Positions 24,044-36,560 of a stretch of DNA of 64,000 nucleotides are shown here, piece by piece; the stretch's first letter is position 1; the number at the start of each line of letters is the position of its first letter. The position numbers and the translations under genes are program-made. A model generated the notes under the pieces. The model was not told where the DNA came from and did not search any database. It saw nothing but the letters and a program-made list of their open reading frames with translations. Source of the stretch: Colius striatus (Eukaryota; Chordata; Aves; Coliiformes; Coliidae); assembly GCF_028858725.1 (NCBI RefSeq), contig NC_084790.1, forward strand, positions 33,087,031 through 33,151,030. The letters run 5' to 3'.

Positions 24044-24847
24044 ATGAATAGAGAGGGCCTGGTTGGGGATGTGAAGGTTAGAGGCAACCTTGGCTGCAGT
24101 GACCATGAGATGGTACAGTTCAAGATCCTGTGTGGAAGAGGGAGGATACAAAGCAGGACTGTGACCCTGGAGTTCAGGCGAGCCGACTTTGGCCTCTTCA
24201 AAGATCTACTTGAATGGATCTCATGGGATATGATTCTAGATGGTAGAAATGCCAATGAGAGCTGGTCAATGTTCAAGCACCACTTCCTCCAAACCCAGGA
24301 TCAGTGTGTCCCAATGCACAAGAAAGGAGGAAAAGGAGGTAGGAGGCCTCCATGGATGAGCAAGGATCTGCTGGGACAACTCAGGCAGAAAGCAGCCATC
24401 TATGAGAGGTGGAAACAGGGGCTGGCTTCTTGGGAAGAGTATAGGAACATTGCCAGGGCATACAGGGGTGCAACTAGGAAGGCTAGAGCCCTTCTAGAAT
24501 TAAATTTAGCCAGGGATGTTAAGGACAGCAATAAGGCATTTTTCAAGTACATCAGCAGCAGAAGGATGGCAAGGGAGGATGTGAGCCCGCTGCTGAATGC
24601 AGAGGGTGACCTGGTGTCTGAGGATGCAGAGAAGGCCGAAGTACTGAATGCCTTCTTTGCTTCAGTCTTTACAGCCAAGACTGACCCTCAGGAAGCCCAG
24701 TCCAGCAAGGATAAGAGGATGTCCAGGACAGCAGATTTCTTGCCCTGGGTGGAAGAGGAAGAGGTTAAAGACTTGTTGGCCAAGCTTAAGGCTCATAAGT
24801 CAATGGGTCCTGATAGGATGCATCCTAGAGTGCTGAGAGCTGGCTGA
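24044..24847 (+). pseudogene. CR1 ORF2 fragment: endonuclease end and RT N-terminus
   Basis: A 267-codon open stretch of the CR1 ORF2. It covers the last part of the APE-type endonuclease (S-D-H motif), the Arg/Lys-rich linker, and the start of the reverse transcriptase (KAHKSMGPDRMHPRVLR). It ends at a frame break at 24845, after which RT continues in another frame. The first Met is internal and not a true start; the coding sequence is already open upstream to about 23997. Confidence 0.85.
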
Positions 24848-25988
24848 TGTGATTGCTAAGCCTCTCTCTATCACTTTGGAACAATCATGGAGGACAGGTG
24901 AGGTGCCTGAGGACTGGAGAAAGGCCAATGTCACTCCAGTCTTCAAAGAGGGCAGGAAAGAATGACCCAGGAAATTACAGGCCGGTCAGCCCCACCTCCA
25001 TCCCTGGAAAGGTGATGGAACAACTCATGCTGAATGTTATCACTGAACATAAGAAGAATAAGATGGTTATCAGGGGGAGTCAACATGGCTTCACCAAGGG
25101 GAAATCCTGTTTGACTAACCTGATATCCTTCTATGAGTGCATAACCAGCTGGCTAGCAGAGGGGAGAGCACTGGATGTCATCTCCCTTGACACTGTCTCC
25201 TTGACTCCTTTTGACACTGTCTCCCATAACATCCTCATCAGAAAGCTCGGGCAGTGTGGCTTGGCTGAGTGGACAGTGAGGCGGATCAAGAACTGGCTGA
25301 ATGACAGAGCCCAGAGGGTGGTGAGAATTGCACAGAATTGAGTTGGAGGCCTGTGGCCAGTGGAGTTCCACAGGGATTGATTCTGGGGCCAGTCTTGTTC
25401 AACATCTTCATCAACCACCTGGATGAGGGGACAGAGTGTACCCTCAGCAAGTTGGCTGCTGACACCAAACTGGGAGGACTCGCTGATTCCCCAGGAGGCT
25501 GTGCTGCCATTCAGTGGGATCTCGACTGGCTTGAGAGTTGGGCAGAGAGGAACCTCATGAGGTTCAACAAGGGCAAGTGCAGAGTCCTGCATCTGGGAAG
25601 GAATAACCCCACATACCAGTACGGGCTGGGGGTTGAACTGCTGGAGAGCAGCTCTGCAGAGAGAGACCTGGGAGTCCTGATTGATAATAAACTAACCATG
25701 AGCCAGCAATGTGCCCACATTGCTAAGAAGGCCAATGGCATCCTGGGATGCACCAATAAGAGTGTGGACAGCAGGTTGAGGGAGGTTCTTCTCCCCCTAT
25801 ACTCTGCCCTGGTGAGGCCTCATCTGGAGTCCTGTGTCCATTTCTGGGCCCCTCAGCTCAAGAGGGACAGGGAAGTGCTGGAGAGAGTCCAGCGCAGGGC
25901 CACCAAAACGATCACAGGTAAAGAACATCTTTCATACGAGGAAAGCCTGCAGGAACTGGGGCTGTTTAGTTTGGAGAAAGGAGATTGA
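24848..25988 (+). pseudogene. CR1 ORF2 fragment: reverse transcriptase and C-terminus
   Basis: This holds RT segments in two frames. Up to about 25335 it has the fingers/palm part ending [11 protein letters not shown]. From 25338 a 216-codon frame starts at ASGVPQG, passes [13 protein letters not shown] (catalytic A-A-D) and reaches the C-terminal [18 protein letters not shown] and [11 protein letters not shown]. The stop at 25986-25988 is close to the expected ORF2 end. The break between frames at about 25330 removes a few residues. Confidence 0.85.
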
Positions 25989-26330
25989 GGGGAGATCTTA
26001 GTAACATTTATAAATATCTATAGGGTGGGTGTCAGGAGGTTGGGACACCCCTCTTTTCTATAGCAGATAGTAACAGAACAAGGGGTAATGGGATGACGCT
26101 GGAACACAAAAAGTTACACTTAAACATAAGAAAAAACTATTTCACTGTGAGAGTGACGGAGCACTGGTACAGGCTGCCCAGAGGAGTTGTGGAGTCTCTT
26201 TCCTTGGAGGTCTTCAAGACCCACCTGGACGTGTTCCTATGTGACCTGATCTAGGTGGACCTGCAGGGGGTTTGGACTAGATGATCTCTAAAGGTCCCTT
26301 CCAACCCCTACCATTCTATGATTCTATGAC

Positions 26331-28060
26331 AATATTGAACTTGTTTCAATGGGTCTGTTGCCCTGCTTTGTGCTTAGTACTACTTAGTACTATTCTGCCT
26401 GTAACACACAGAGAAAGACTGTATTCTGAGAAAACACAGGTGCAAACATGTAGTTCACATTTCCAACACTGCAGAAAAAACAAAGCAGTCTGCATTTTGG
26501 AAGTATTATTCCCTTGTTTCTCTAACTTTTATTAAAAAGGAATTTTCTCACTCTGGAAAGGAGATTCAGAGTATTAAACATTTTTGTCATCTGGTATTAA
26601 AAGCATCTAAGCTTCAAAGTTTACCTAGACTAAGATTAAAATAATATTCAGGTAAAAAAGCCCAGCTCTGAATTGAGTGAAAAATCACTCAGCCAGTCTT
26701 CATTGCAAGTGCACTGTTGTTCAGTTCTCATGTGAATATACTGTTTTACTTTGTCTTCTTCATTTACAAGGAAAAAATACATGTGCTTATTTATTTGGAA
26801 TAGTTTTAAGATACCAGTTAAATTTTCATCTTACCACCAGTACACTAGAAAATACTGTAATTCATGACAATGTATGTTCTTTTAGGAACCCAAGTCTTAC
26901 ACTGAGTTTACCAAGCATGAAGGATGTCAGATCCTATTTTCAAAGGGAGTATCTTTGTAATTTCTAGAATACGAAAACAGAAAATTTAACACAGTACATT
27001 GAGATAAGAGTATATTATGAAAACTTTTCTAAGACTTCTAGCAATTAAAGTTGTACAGCATTTTTAGAAAATAATCTGATCTTAAATATCTTGTAGCTTT
27101 TTTACTTGTCCTGGTGATTGTGTCATTTCAAACTTGTTTGATTTGGCTATAGACTGCTTTTTTTCCTTGATTTGATTATAGACTGTTTTGCAATCCAGTG
27201 GCTGACCAATGATTGCTAGGGTTGCTGTGATGTAAGCCCAGGAAGGAAGGATGCACTATAGAGCTGATTGCTCACCCACCCCACACACCTCCATGTGCTG
27301 TGGTGAGATTAGGAATAGAAAACCTAACCAAGAGCCTCATGGATTGAAGGAAGGAGAAGGCCTCACTCACCTATTTTAGTCTCATGCAAAACATACTTGA
27401 CTATTCAACTTGGGGAAAAAAAAACAAGATCAGTTTAATCAGCCACCAACCAAAATCAGATCGAAGTGAAAACAAAACCAAATCAGGAACATGAGAAAAA
27501 TGCATTCAAGTGAAGCTGAAATAGGAGCTTCTGTAACACCACTTAATAGCCATTAGCTCATCTCACTTGACAAACACATTTAATGAGCTTCTAGGTGGCC
27601 CTATTCTTCCCACACAGAGTGGAAGCATAAGAAACAGTTGTTTAGTTCCCTGAGTAGAAGATGAAAAGTCTGGATGACTCAGAGATGCAATAATACCACT
27701 AGGTCAGTGAAGCACTTGTGCTTCAGTTATTTCGATGTCCTACTTGTAAAACCTCTTTAACTGCTGCTGATTAAAGGTATGCTCACGTAACACTGGGAGA
27801 GAAAACTTGTGTTTCTGCATAGGGATAATCTGGGTTTTTTCCCTATATCTTTAAAGTCCTAGAAATTTCTGGAGCCTATATTTACAGCAGCCTCTGGGAC
27901 CAGCCCTGCTACAGTGAAAAACCACTCTGACTTGAAGGAGGTCAGGCAATCTTGTGGTGTTCAAGTAACTAAAAGCCCTGGAATCATCACCACTGCTGTC
28001 AAAGGCAAGCTCTGACCACTGGCTAAAACATCACAACAATAGCTTGTTTTATAAGTTTAA
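26331..28060. other. Intergenic sequence downstream of NANS
   Basis: AT-rich DNA with no recognisable gene or repeat. The reverse complement of AATAAA at 28061-28066 is one possible NANS polyadenylation signal. Confidence 0.4.
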
Positions 28061-29278
28061 TTTATTTTCCAAATTTGAAAATTAAAAAAAAAATCTTTTA
28101 ATATGTAAGTAGTTGTAAGTAATATAAGTAGTATGTAAGGCAAGCATACTGCATCAATTGGAGCTCACATACAGTCATTATTCAAAGAAATCTCTGCTTC
28201 CCAGTTTAAGGATATTAATAGTTTCTTCAGAACTGCAGACGAGTAAACATTTTGAAAGTAAACAGAAACACCACCACCAGATTAAACATAATTTAACAAT
28301 TCATGACCAAGAAGTAGCACATTCCAAATAATCATCACTAGTAAATGATCAGTAATTATTTTCTTGTTAGTACAGGAAAGAGGCTGCTGAATCTTCACCA
28401 GCATTTGGCTTCCTAGCTGAAAAGTTCCCCCAGGTACCAACAGAGGTTTCCAAATGCGCTGCAAAATTGATTTAAGATTCCAGGCTTTACCCAGATCACA
28501 ACAAATTATTTTGACTTTTTTTTTTGAAGCACAGGTCAAATTTATTTCCATTGATCTACCTCAGATCTGCTTGTTCCCTCTTAATCTGTCTGGCTTGCCC
28601 TCTTGCCTATCAGTTCACAAAAAGTACAAAGGTTCTTTCTTTTACCCCTTAAATATGACCTTTCTATGTATCCAATTTGCTTCCTTTATTGGTACTAGCT
28701 TTCTCAAGGAGCCTTTTTTCCCCAGAGTACAGATTTCTGCAACTCACTGCCTTATCCTGAGACTTATCTAAAAGCTTTCATCTTAAGCAAAATCCATCAG
28801 GTTGCATGTGTAATTTTCTGTTCCATGCATGTGAACTTCCACTTACCTGCATTCAACTGCAACTAGCATCCTGCTATCAAAAGGTTGAGTAAAACGGCAT
28901 AGAGGGACATCAAAAGATACAGGGGGTTAGAACCATTAAAAGTGTAGACAAAATTACTGTGATTTACTGTATTCTTGCCAGAAAAAGGAAGATGAAAAGC
29001 AGCAGACTGTGGTCTTAGATTTGACAAAACTCCAAACTGATCTAGGTTAATTGGAATACAAAAAGAAGGAACATGATATTTTCTAAAGACAATATTATAC
29101 AGTTTCTAACGAAATCGCTCTGCTTCAGAGACTTCTTGCCAATGAGAACTGAAAATCCTAACCTGATTGCGTCCTCATAATTATACCCCTTTCTTCTAAT
29201 CTACCATGCGGCTATACATAAATATGATATGCAGTAGCACAGTATTGTATCATGGAATACTGAGTACAGTGCTTTGGT

Positions 29279-29488
29279 TTAGCACTTAACTTTTTTGACA
29301 TGATTTTCCACTGCTTCCTCAGTAATGGTTTCATCTTCTTCAATCTTTCTTTTAACCTTCTGGCCCACCAGATCAAAGATGGCTTCTGGGGGAAATCCCT
29401 TAGGTTCTCCCACCTTCACAGTCAGCATGTCAAGTGTCAGTACTGTGCCTTCAGGAATTGTCACTTTTGCCACAACAGACTTTCCCAG
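29279..29488 (-). CDS. NANS: NANS coding exon 6 (SAF domain and stop)
   Basis: 210 bases, residues 291-359 plus stop TAA at 29281-29279. It begins LGKSVVAKVTIPEG and carries the SAF-like domain MLTVKVGEPKGFPPE. Acceptor CCCCTGTAG. Confidence 0.96.
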   Translation of the reverse strand: MGKSVVAKVTIPEGTVLTLDMLTVKVGEPKGFPPEAIFDLVGQKVKRKIEEDETITEEAVENHVKKVKC

Positions 29489-32400
29489 CTACAGGGGAAA
29501 AACAAACAAACAAACAAACGTTTAACTCAAACACATTCCTAGGCTTAGTGTACCAAAAAACAACTAAAAAACATTCTGCAGTTATTTGGGAACAGGTTGT
29601 GTGGAACTGCGCTTCCCATTACCTCTTATTAGAAATGAAGGTTGAGTTCACATGGAAACCTTCACTGTAACTAGGCTGCTGGCAACATCCAGATCCTTTC
29701 TTGAATCAGATTAATGACTCACTGGAATTTTTCAGAATCAGAATGGACAGAATCTGATTAGACTGATTAGTATTCCAGATTACTGTAAAAACAGCTTGTA
29801 TACAAGATAGATATCTATTACTCTTATTACTATAACCGAGTATTTGTACTTGGCACTGGTGATGCTGTGCCTTGAATACTGTGTTCAATTCTGAGTCTTT
29901 CACTACAAGAAAGACACTGAAGTGCCAGAGTGTGTCCAGAGCCTGGAAATGAAGCTTGTGAAGGGTCTAGAGAACACAAGCCTTGTAAGCAGCAGCTGAG
30001 GGAACTGGGTGGGGCTGTTTAGCCTGGAGAAGGCTGAGGGGACACCTTATCGGACTCTGCAAAACCTGAAAGAAGGTCTGTTCTCTCAAGTAACAGCATA
30101 TGAGAAAATAGCCTCCAGTTGCACCAGGATAGGTTTGGACTGGATATTAGGAAAATTTCCTTCACTGATAGGGTTATCGAGCATTGCAACAGGCTGCCCA
30201 GGGAAGTAGCTGTGTCACCGTCTCCTGGAGGTTATTTAAAAGACGTGTAGACCTGGTGCTTAGGAGTGTGGTTTAGTGATGGATTTGGCAGTTGTAAGTT
30301 AATGGTTGGATGCACTGATCTTAAGGGACTGGATGATATACATAAAACTCTATTACACTCAAAATTGCCAGCATTAAGCTTTAATAAAAACAGTTGCTGA
30401 CTATGAGAAATAACAGTTTATAGAAAATGACAGGTTTATATTACAGTGGGCTCAACCTAAACACTCTGCATGCCACTACGTAGCAGAAATTTTTGACTGC
30501 AAAGGCAGAAACTCTGCTGCAATATTAGCTATAGATCTAAAGGAGTTTCAACCATACACAAAATAAAAGCAAAAGTTACCTTTTCATTGCAAGCCATTTC
30601 ACAGGGCAAGAGCTGTTTGACTGGAGAACCCATTGCTTTTTCCACAGTACGGATGGCTTTCACTAACTCTGCCAGTTCATTTGGTTCCAGAGATGCTTGG
30701 TGGTCACTTCCTTTCCATGTTTTGTCGAGAGTCACATGGCGTTCCACTACTTTAGCACCCATAGCAACAGCTGCCACTGAAATCGCTATGCCAGTTTCAT
30801 GCCCCGAATAGCCAATGGGGATATCAGGAAAAGTTGACTGATATGCCTTGAATCATGACAGAGTTGGTCTGAATTACCAAAGCAGCAATTTCAAAGACAA
30901 AGCAAATTTAACAGTGATATCTGCAATAAATACCACAGACACTTACTGTGCTGCAACACAGGTAGTTGGTTATTTTGTGAGTGACATTTTTCTTTCTATT
31001 CAACAAGTCACACTACATTACTGACCACCATGTTCTACAAGTTTCACTAGTATTATCCATACTGACAAAGAAGAAGAGGCACATTCTAATCTACAACTTC
31101 TCTTACACTTTTCCTCTTAATACCGCTGTACTCTTCAAGGTCTTCAAAGCCTTTCAGTAATACAGTAGTGCTCTATTTTTATCCAAGAACACTATGGATT
31201 GGTTAAACTTAACCTGTATCCAAAGCAAATGTCTTCAATTCCATATTTAAAATGGGAAACAATGCATTCAGCCATACCTAGGGGACAGTCACTAAATCCC
31301 AACAGCAATTAAGTGCACTCATGTACCATTCTATCAAAAATAACATACCACATCTGCATAAAACTAAGCAAGTGCTTGCATGCTGGCCAATTAAGGAAAA
31401 TTCTCTTTCAGCATTTTCAGGTATATCCAAGTAATATTTTTTCTACAAAGGGCCTAACCAATTTTCTTCATTGCTCTAATACTCACATGAAGCAGTTTTA
31501 GAATTATGTTCTCAATTCCATGCACCTTCTTAATGGTAACAGTCTACATATTTTTAATTTGCCCTACAAAGCACAAACTTAACCTCTGAATCATATTCCT
31601 TAAGGCTGAGTTCTGCTAAAAGAGCTTCCAGTAGACATTTTATTTTTATTTCAACGTGTGCATCAATTAGAGGAACATGAAAAATCTTTTAACTTCTCGA
31701 CATAAATTCCATCATGCCCAAGATCTGGAAATATATATCAATAAAAGTGCAAAACCCTTCTCTGGTATCCTACCCATGGCATACTCTGGGCTATTCACTG
31801 ACCGATATAACACGGAGATTGACGTCCTCTGGCTGAAGTGGGTATGCACTGGTGCACTGCAGGAAGCAGAAGTTTGGATTGATGGGCTTCACAATCTGAT
31901 AAACCTGACGCATTGTGTTCATTGACTGCATTCCACTGGAAATCACCATTGGGCGACCTAGATGTTAGAAAACATGTACATTTTGTCCTATGTCTGTAAG
32001 AAAGCTGTATAAGATTAAACAAATAAATTAATTCAGTTTAACTAGAAAAGGAAGATGGGTGAATTGGAGTTATTTTTCCAAGTCTGATGGTGATTTTCTT
32101 CTAAAGGTACTTTACCAAAATCAATCAGAGGAAAGATCTAATAACTGATCTAGCAAGACACAGTGATGTTTTCACAGCTCAGAAGAAAATGCTTACCTTT
32201 CTTTGCAGTCTTTTCCAGGTAAGGAAAATTGTTTGTATCTCCTGATCCTACTTTGAAAAATGGAACATCCAGTTCATGTAGAAATTCCACAGCCATCTAC
32301 AAGAAAAAGAAATCATTGCATTTTAACACCCCACTTTAGCTGGATCAAAGATAAAAAACTACCATACAGGGAAATAAACAACACTTCAAAACAGCAAAAC

Positions 32401-35400
32401 CAAAGCTTAGAGACATAGGTCATATATAGAGATAGTAAAAAAAAAATCTATTTTTTAAAAAAAAATCCCCTAAATACACCGCTTCTGAAATAACATTTAG
32501 TATCTGAAAGATATTAGCTTCTGACTTCCCTCCAGGAGAAGTATTACTGAGGGGCCTTCTTTATACTTCCACTACAAAACCAGAATTTCACATGTTTGTG
32601 ACTGGGATCTCTGTCTCAAAGTAGTCTCTTTGATCTTCCAAGCCATAGCTGGTCAAGCCAGCTGTAGGTACAGGTGAACTCTACCGCTCCTCGTAACTTC
32701 AAGATGAGCTTGTGGGCCTGCTATCTTTTTCTCACTAACAAAGAGTGCCAAAAAAAAAAAAAGACACTGCAGATGGGAGCTTGCCTGCTGAAGAAGAAAG
32801 GTACTGCAGGCACACAGACAGTCTTCCTGCCACATACTTCCTGCAGGTCTGAAATATGACACCACAAACCAAGTGTTTAAAACTACAGGTAGTTTTCCTC
32901 AATAGATCTGTGACTCTGAAAAACGGCAGCTCAAATAATAGGGATGACATTAATGGGAGTGGTTCAACAGAATCCTGTTTTGTCTCCAGTACACACTGGA
33001 GCAGAGTAGATAAAGGAGTTATGAGTAACCTTTATATTTACTTCACACATCAGTTCATTGATTTGTTCATATGGTTAAACACATAGTTTAACCTCTTCGA
33101 CACAGCTGGAGTTCCCGATAGGATGTTTTATTTACAGAAGTTAATGTATTCTCAAAGACCTATGTGAATTTATTCAATGTTTCCCATAAGGTCCAAACCC
33201 TTGTCTTGCAGAAATATCATCATAAATCTTAGAAGCTGTACAATGTAATTACTGTTCAGAAAAAGATAGCACAAACATGTATCAGTACTGGTAATTGGCT
33301 GATGAGGCCACACACAAAGGAGCACAGCATATGAAACATGTTCTGCATTGCACGATAGCCTTCAGAAGCTGGAGGTTTTAAAATCAAGAGTGTGATTTTT
33401 TTCCCCAGTGGCATATGGGTCTTCAAGATCCTAGATACAGACATCCAATGCTACTTGATTTAATAACTCTTTTCTTAAAGACTCCTTTAAAGAGTTTTAT
33501 GTGTTGTTCAGTAGGTCTCCTAGACATGACAATAACAATAAAAGAAACATGACAACACTCTTTTTTCATGGATTGAGTCCATGGCAGTGAGCTACTGCAA
33601 TACACGTTAAACAGCTTTTTGTCTGTCAGATATCTGATGTAATTTGTAATGGTATTTAGAGCTTATACCATCTCAGCTGGGGCCAAATAATTCAAGGTTA
33701 GGACAATTAAGTTGACAGAAGCAGTGAGAACAGCCAGACGGCTAGAAAAGACAGTAGAAAAAGGTTGAGGATTGAAATTGTTTAGTTCAGAGAGCAGCAA
33801 ACAGAAAAGATATGTGATAATGGTGTTCAAATACACAGAGGGAAGATGGAAGTATGAACTTTGATATCAGATGAAGCAGGACAAAACATTATGAGGAGAT
33901 TAAGCTGAAACATTAAGAATTTTCTTATGGCAAGGAGAGTGAGGCACTGAATAGACCACCTTAAAACATCAAATAAATCACATCCTTGTCCTAACCTGAG
34001 TAAGGCTACATGGAGAAAGACAGGGACATTGCTGTGCCTGTCTTAAGCACGAGTGGCTAGCTTACTTCTGGAAGGTCTCTTTCAGTTTGGTTCTCTATTT
34101 CTAGGCCACAAAGAAAAGTCTGTATTCTCTGATCTATATGGAGGTTTAACTGTTACCTGATCTTTCTAGCTTATAGGTTTCAAACTGTACATGGCATTTG
34201 TTAATACTGTAACTAACACATTTTTGAGACAGGCAACATGCAAAAGTTAAACATCTCTTAAATGAGAACAGCAGTAGATACGCTTCATGGGAGTTTACAA
34301 CCTGATAACTGTTCCAAGAGCCCACTGACAAAAAAAAAGGAAACACTTCAGGAGTAACAGAGCAAAGCAACCATCTACTCACCCATTGCCAACTAACTGG
34401 CAGAAATAGAATTACTCCAGTTTCCTCATTTATAAATTCAATGTCTACACGTATTTAGTATTCTTTTTATGTAACAATTACTATCCCTAAATAATAACCA
34501 ACAGACACAACAGTTGGACTCTGCCTGTCATTCAAGCTGGCTTACGTACCTCATCCATGCCAGAAGCTGTGAAGAAAATGCCAATCTCCTCTGCATATTT
34601 CTTTAGCTCTCTATATTGGTCATGACTAAACTCCAAGTGGCGTTTGTGCTCCCCGTAGGTTTTTCCCCAGGAGTGTTTAGAGGTATAGGGCCTTTCTAAG
34701 GCTTTCTTGTTGAATTTGTATTCCAGTTCACTCTTCTGGAACTTAGCACAGTCTGCTCCACAGTCCTGCAAAACAAGCTGGTGCACACTGAGTGGATGTG
34801 CAAGTGAAACTGCAGTTATTGTAAGTTTGAAGTGAAGGATCACACAACTAATGTACTCGTTTGCAGTGTTTTCACATTACCATCATAGCAATCACAGGAA
34901 TAGTATGAACACAGAGTGACAGAAGATCTGAACACACATGAGCCCTTTTATTTCAAAATGCCATTATAATCAGCAGAGCAGCAGTGCAGAAATAAATCAT
35001 ACTAAAACAAACAAAAAAACATGAACAGCCTCTTGCTATGCATTACACTTATTTGAAGAATTTATTTCTATGGTACTTTCCAAGTTCAGATGTCACATGA
35101 TAATTTTACATGAAAACAAGTGACAGGATTCTGCAGAACAAGGAGTATGAATCTCAAATTTGTTTGAAGTGACACAGATCGTGAAGTTAAATTCTCACTA
35201 CATCATTTTCCACTCTCACCATAGTCACAAGTCTGAGTGCATTATGACTTCACTTGGCCTTCATTGATGACAGGCTGTTTTCTAACATATGTGTATCTAA
35301 TGTATATAAATAGCCATTTTAAAAACAGTTTAGCCATCTTATTGGATGACACACACAAAAAACCTCCTAATGCAATCAAAGTCAAAGTAGAGGTTCATCA

Positions 35401-36015
35401 GAGACAGTTCAGCTGCTACCTGACCCTTCCCACAGTCACAGTTATCTTGTGAGACAGCTGGAGTACTGATGCAACCCCTCGCAGACTGCATCACCTGCCC
35501 GTGTTTGTATAAACGCACGCATGCGCGCCATGAACGAGGTAGGAGCTTCTTGAAGGTGAGTACTATGTGACCACTCGCCTTCTTAGACACCACCACGAAT
35601 ATCTGCTTGCAGCTACCTAATTTCTAGAATTCCTCCCGAGAATCACTGCACTCCTGGCTAACGCGGTGCCACCGCCCAGAGACGACGCTCTCCGGCCGCA
35701 GCCAGGGTGTGAGGCTTCACATCCTCCCCCGGCTTTTCTGGCCCCTGCCGGTGCCCTGGGGCTCTCGCTCACCAAAGCGATCGACAGGTGCTGTCCTGCC
35801 CACTGCGTCACCCCGCCGACCAGGCCACCGTCCCGACTCCCCGGCCACTCTACCCACCGGGGGCAGAGCAGCCCCGCGCCCACCTTGGCCATACGGATCA
35901 TGCGCTTGGCGATGGCCATGTCGCCCTGGTGGTTCTGCCCGATCTCGGCGATGATGAAGCACGGCTGTTCGCCGCCCACGCGGCGCCCGGGACACAGCTC
36001 GAACTCCCGCGACAT
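29279..36015 (-). CDS. NANS: NANS, N-acetylneuraminate-9-phosphate synthase (six coding exons)
   Basis: Cytosolic enzyme that condenses N-acetylmannosamine-6-phosphate with phosphoenolpyruvate to make Neu5Ac-9-phosphate, the committed step of sialic acid synthesis. Coding exons (minus strand) are 36015-35884, 34765-34550, 32296-32197, 31957-31803, 30846-30580 and 29488-29279. They splice in frame through GT/AG sites to 359 residues, the length of the human protein as I recall it. The NeuB-type barrel spans about residues 20-285 (AEIGQNHQGD, FFTASGMDE, KVGSGDTNNFPYLE, ISSGMQS, GYSGHETG). A SAF/antifreeze-like domain lies at about 294-353. The start at 36015 was chosen because the open frame upstream is unconserved and this Met gives the family N-terminus. 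Candidate minus-strand AATAAA signals lie at 28685, 28541 and 28061. A CR1 relic lies in the last intron. Confidence 0.97.
29860..30340 (+). repeat. Old CR1 3'-end fragment in NANS intron 5
   Basis: Diverged CR1 sequence on the plus strand with the characteristic GGGGCTGTTTAGCCTGGAGA, GGCTGCCCAGGGAAGT and GGATGCACTGATCTTAAGGG-like blocks. It is antisense to NANS and clearly older than the other CR1 copies here. No coding capacity. Confidence 0.75.
30580..30846 (-). CDS. NANS: NANS coding exon 5
   Basis: 267 bases, residues 202-290: AYQSTFPDIPIGYSGHE through LDKTWKGSDHQASLEP to PCEMACNEK. Acceptor ATTCAAG, without a strong pyrimidine tract, and donor GTAACT. Confidence 0.94.
31803..31957 (-). 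CDS. NANS: NANS coding exon 4
   Basis: 155 bases, residues 150-201: GRPMVISSGMQS to LRVIS, with FCFLQCTSAYPLQPED in between. Acceptor ACATCTAG and donor GTCAGTG, slightly non-consensus but GT. Confidence 0.95.
32197..32296 (-). CDS. NANS: NANS coding exon 3
   Basis: 100 bases, residues 117-149 plus one base: MAVEFLHELDVPFF to EKTAKK. Acceptor CTTGTAG and donor GTAAGC. The one-base overhang joins exon 4 to give Gly. Confidence 0.95.
34550..34765 (-). CDS. NANS: NANS coding exon 2
   Basis: 216 bases, residues 45-116, starting DCGADCAKFQKSE and ending FFTASGMDE. Acceptor TTTTGCAG and donor GTACGTAAG flank it. Both ends are phase 0. Confidence 0.96.
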
Positions 36016-36560
36016 GACTACGGACTCCCCACCACCCTCGCGCCACTGCGCCGACGCACCCAAACCCGCGGCGAGACCCCGCCCAGGCTTGTAGTTGGCA
36101 GCCAATCCGTGCTGTGGCGGGCGGGGCCGGGGGCAGCCACCGCTCCCCATTGGGCATCTACGGGAGGAAGGCGGGGCCGCCAGGGGTCGCCGTCGCGTTG
36201 GGAGTGTGCCAGGGAGGCCGCGGCGGGGCGCGCAAGAGGCATGAATGACGGCGGAGCCAGAGGCGGTTCCGGGTCCCGGGCCGTCTGATCCCCACCCTGG
36301 TTTCCCTGGGCGCCCCGGGACCACATCCGTGTTCTGGAGAGAGCGAGTCCGGCACCTGAGGGGCGGGGGCAGTGCCCAGCGAGGGCCTGGCTGCTAAGTC
36401 TCTGTGCCCGGAAAGGCGGTGGTTTCGTTTCCAGCCTGGTGCCGGTGACATGCAGCTGCCGGCAGCTCCTACCTCCTGCCCTACAAGGCGCTTAGCAGCA
36501 GTGCGGAGTCTGCAGCAATGTGCCCTGGAGCCCGGGAAGGGCTCGCCCGTGTACCTGGCC
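35640..36560 (-). promoter_or_regulatory. GC/CpG-rich promoter region of NANS
   Basis: A sharply GC-rich block with many CpGs around exon 1, in contrast to AT-rich flanks. No TATA box is obvious, as usual for housekeeping CpG-island promoters. The long open frames on both strands are by-products of the GC content. The transcription start cannot be placed by eye. Confidence 0.65.
35884..36015 (-). CDS. NANS: NANS coding exon 1
   Basis: Encodes residues 1-44, MSREFELCPGRR to RMIRMAK, including the conserved AEIGQNHQGD. Donor GTGGGC follows directly at 35883. Phase 0 end. The exon is embedded in a GC-rich, CpG-rich promoter segment. Confidence 0.95.

Larger units (their letters stand above)
23985..26330 (+). 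mobile_element. CR1 LINE, plus strand, about 2.3 kb, 5'-truncated
   Basis: The longest CR1 here. It begins inside the ORF2 endonuclease (GCSDHEMVQF, with the conserved S-D-H, near 24090), continues through the linker (NLARDVKDSNKAFFKYIS) and the reverse transcriptase ([49 protein letters not shown]), and ends with the CR1 3' region and ATTCTATGATTCTATGAC at about 26330. At least two frame breaks (near 24845 and 25335) and the A-A-D substitution at the RT active site make it inactive. Confidence 0.95.

Noticed and set aside
29500-29521. AAAC tandem repeat as a regulatory element of NANS
   Set aside because: A short simple repeat just inside the intron; nothing indicates function.
35617-36324. 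Long open frames on both strands around NANS exon 1
   Set aside because: Only the part coding for NANS residues 1-44 matches a protein. The rest follows from high GC content and runs through a splice donor.
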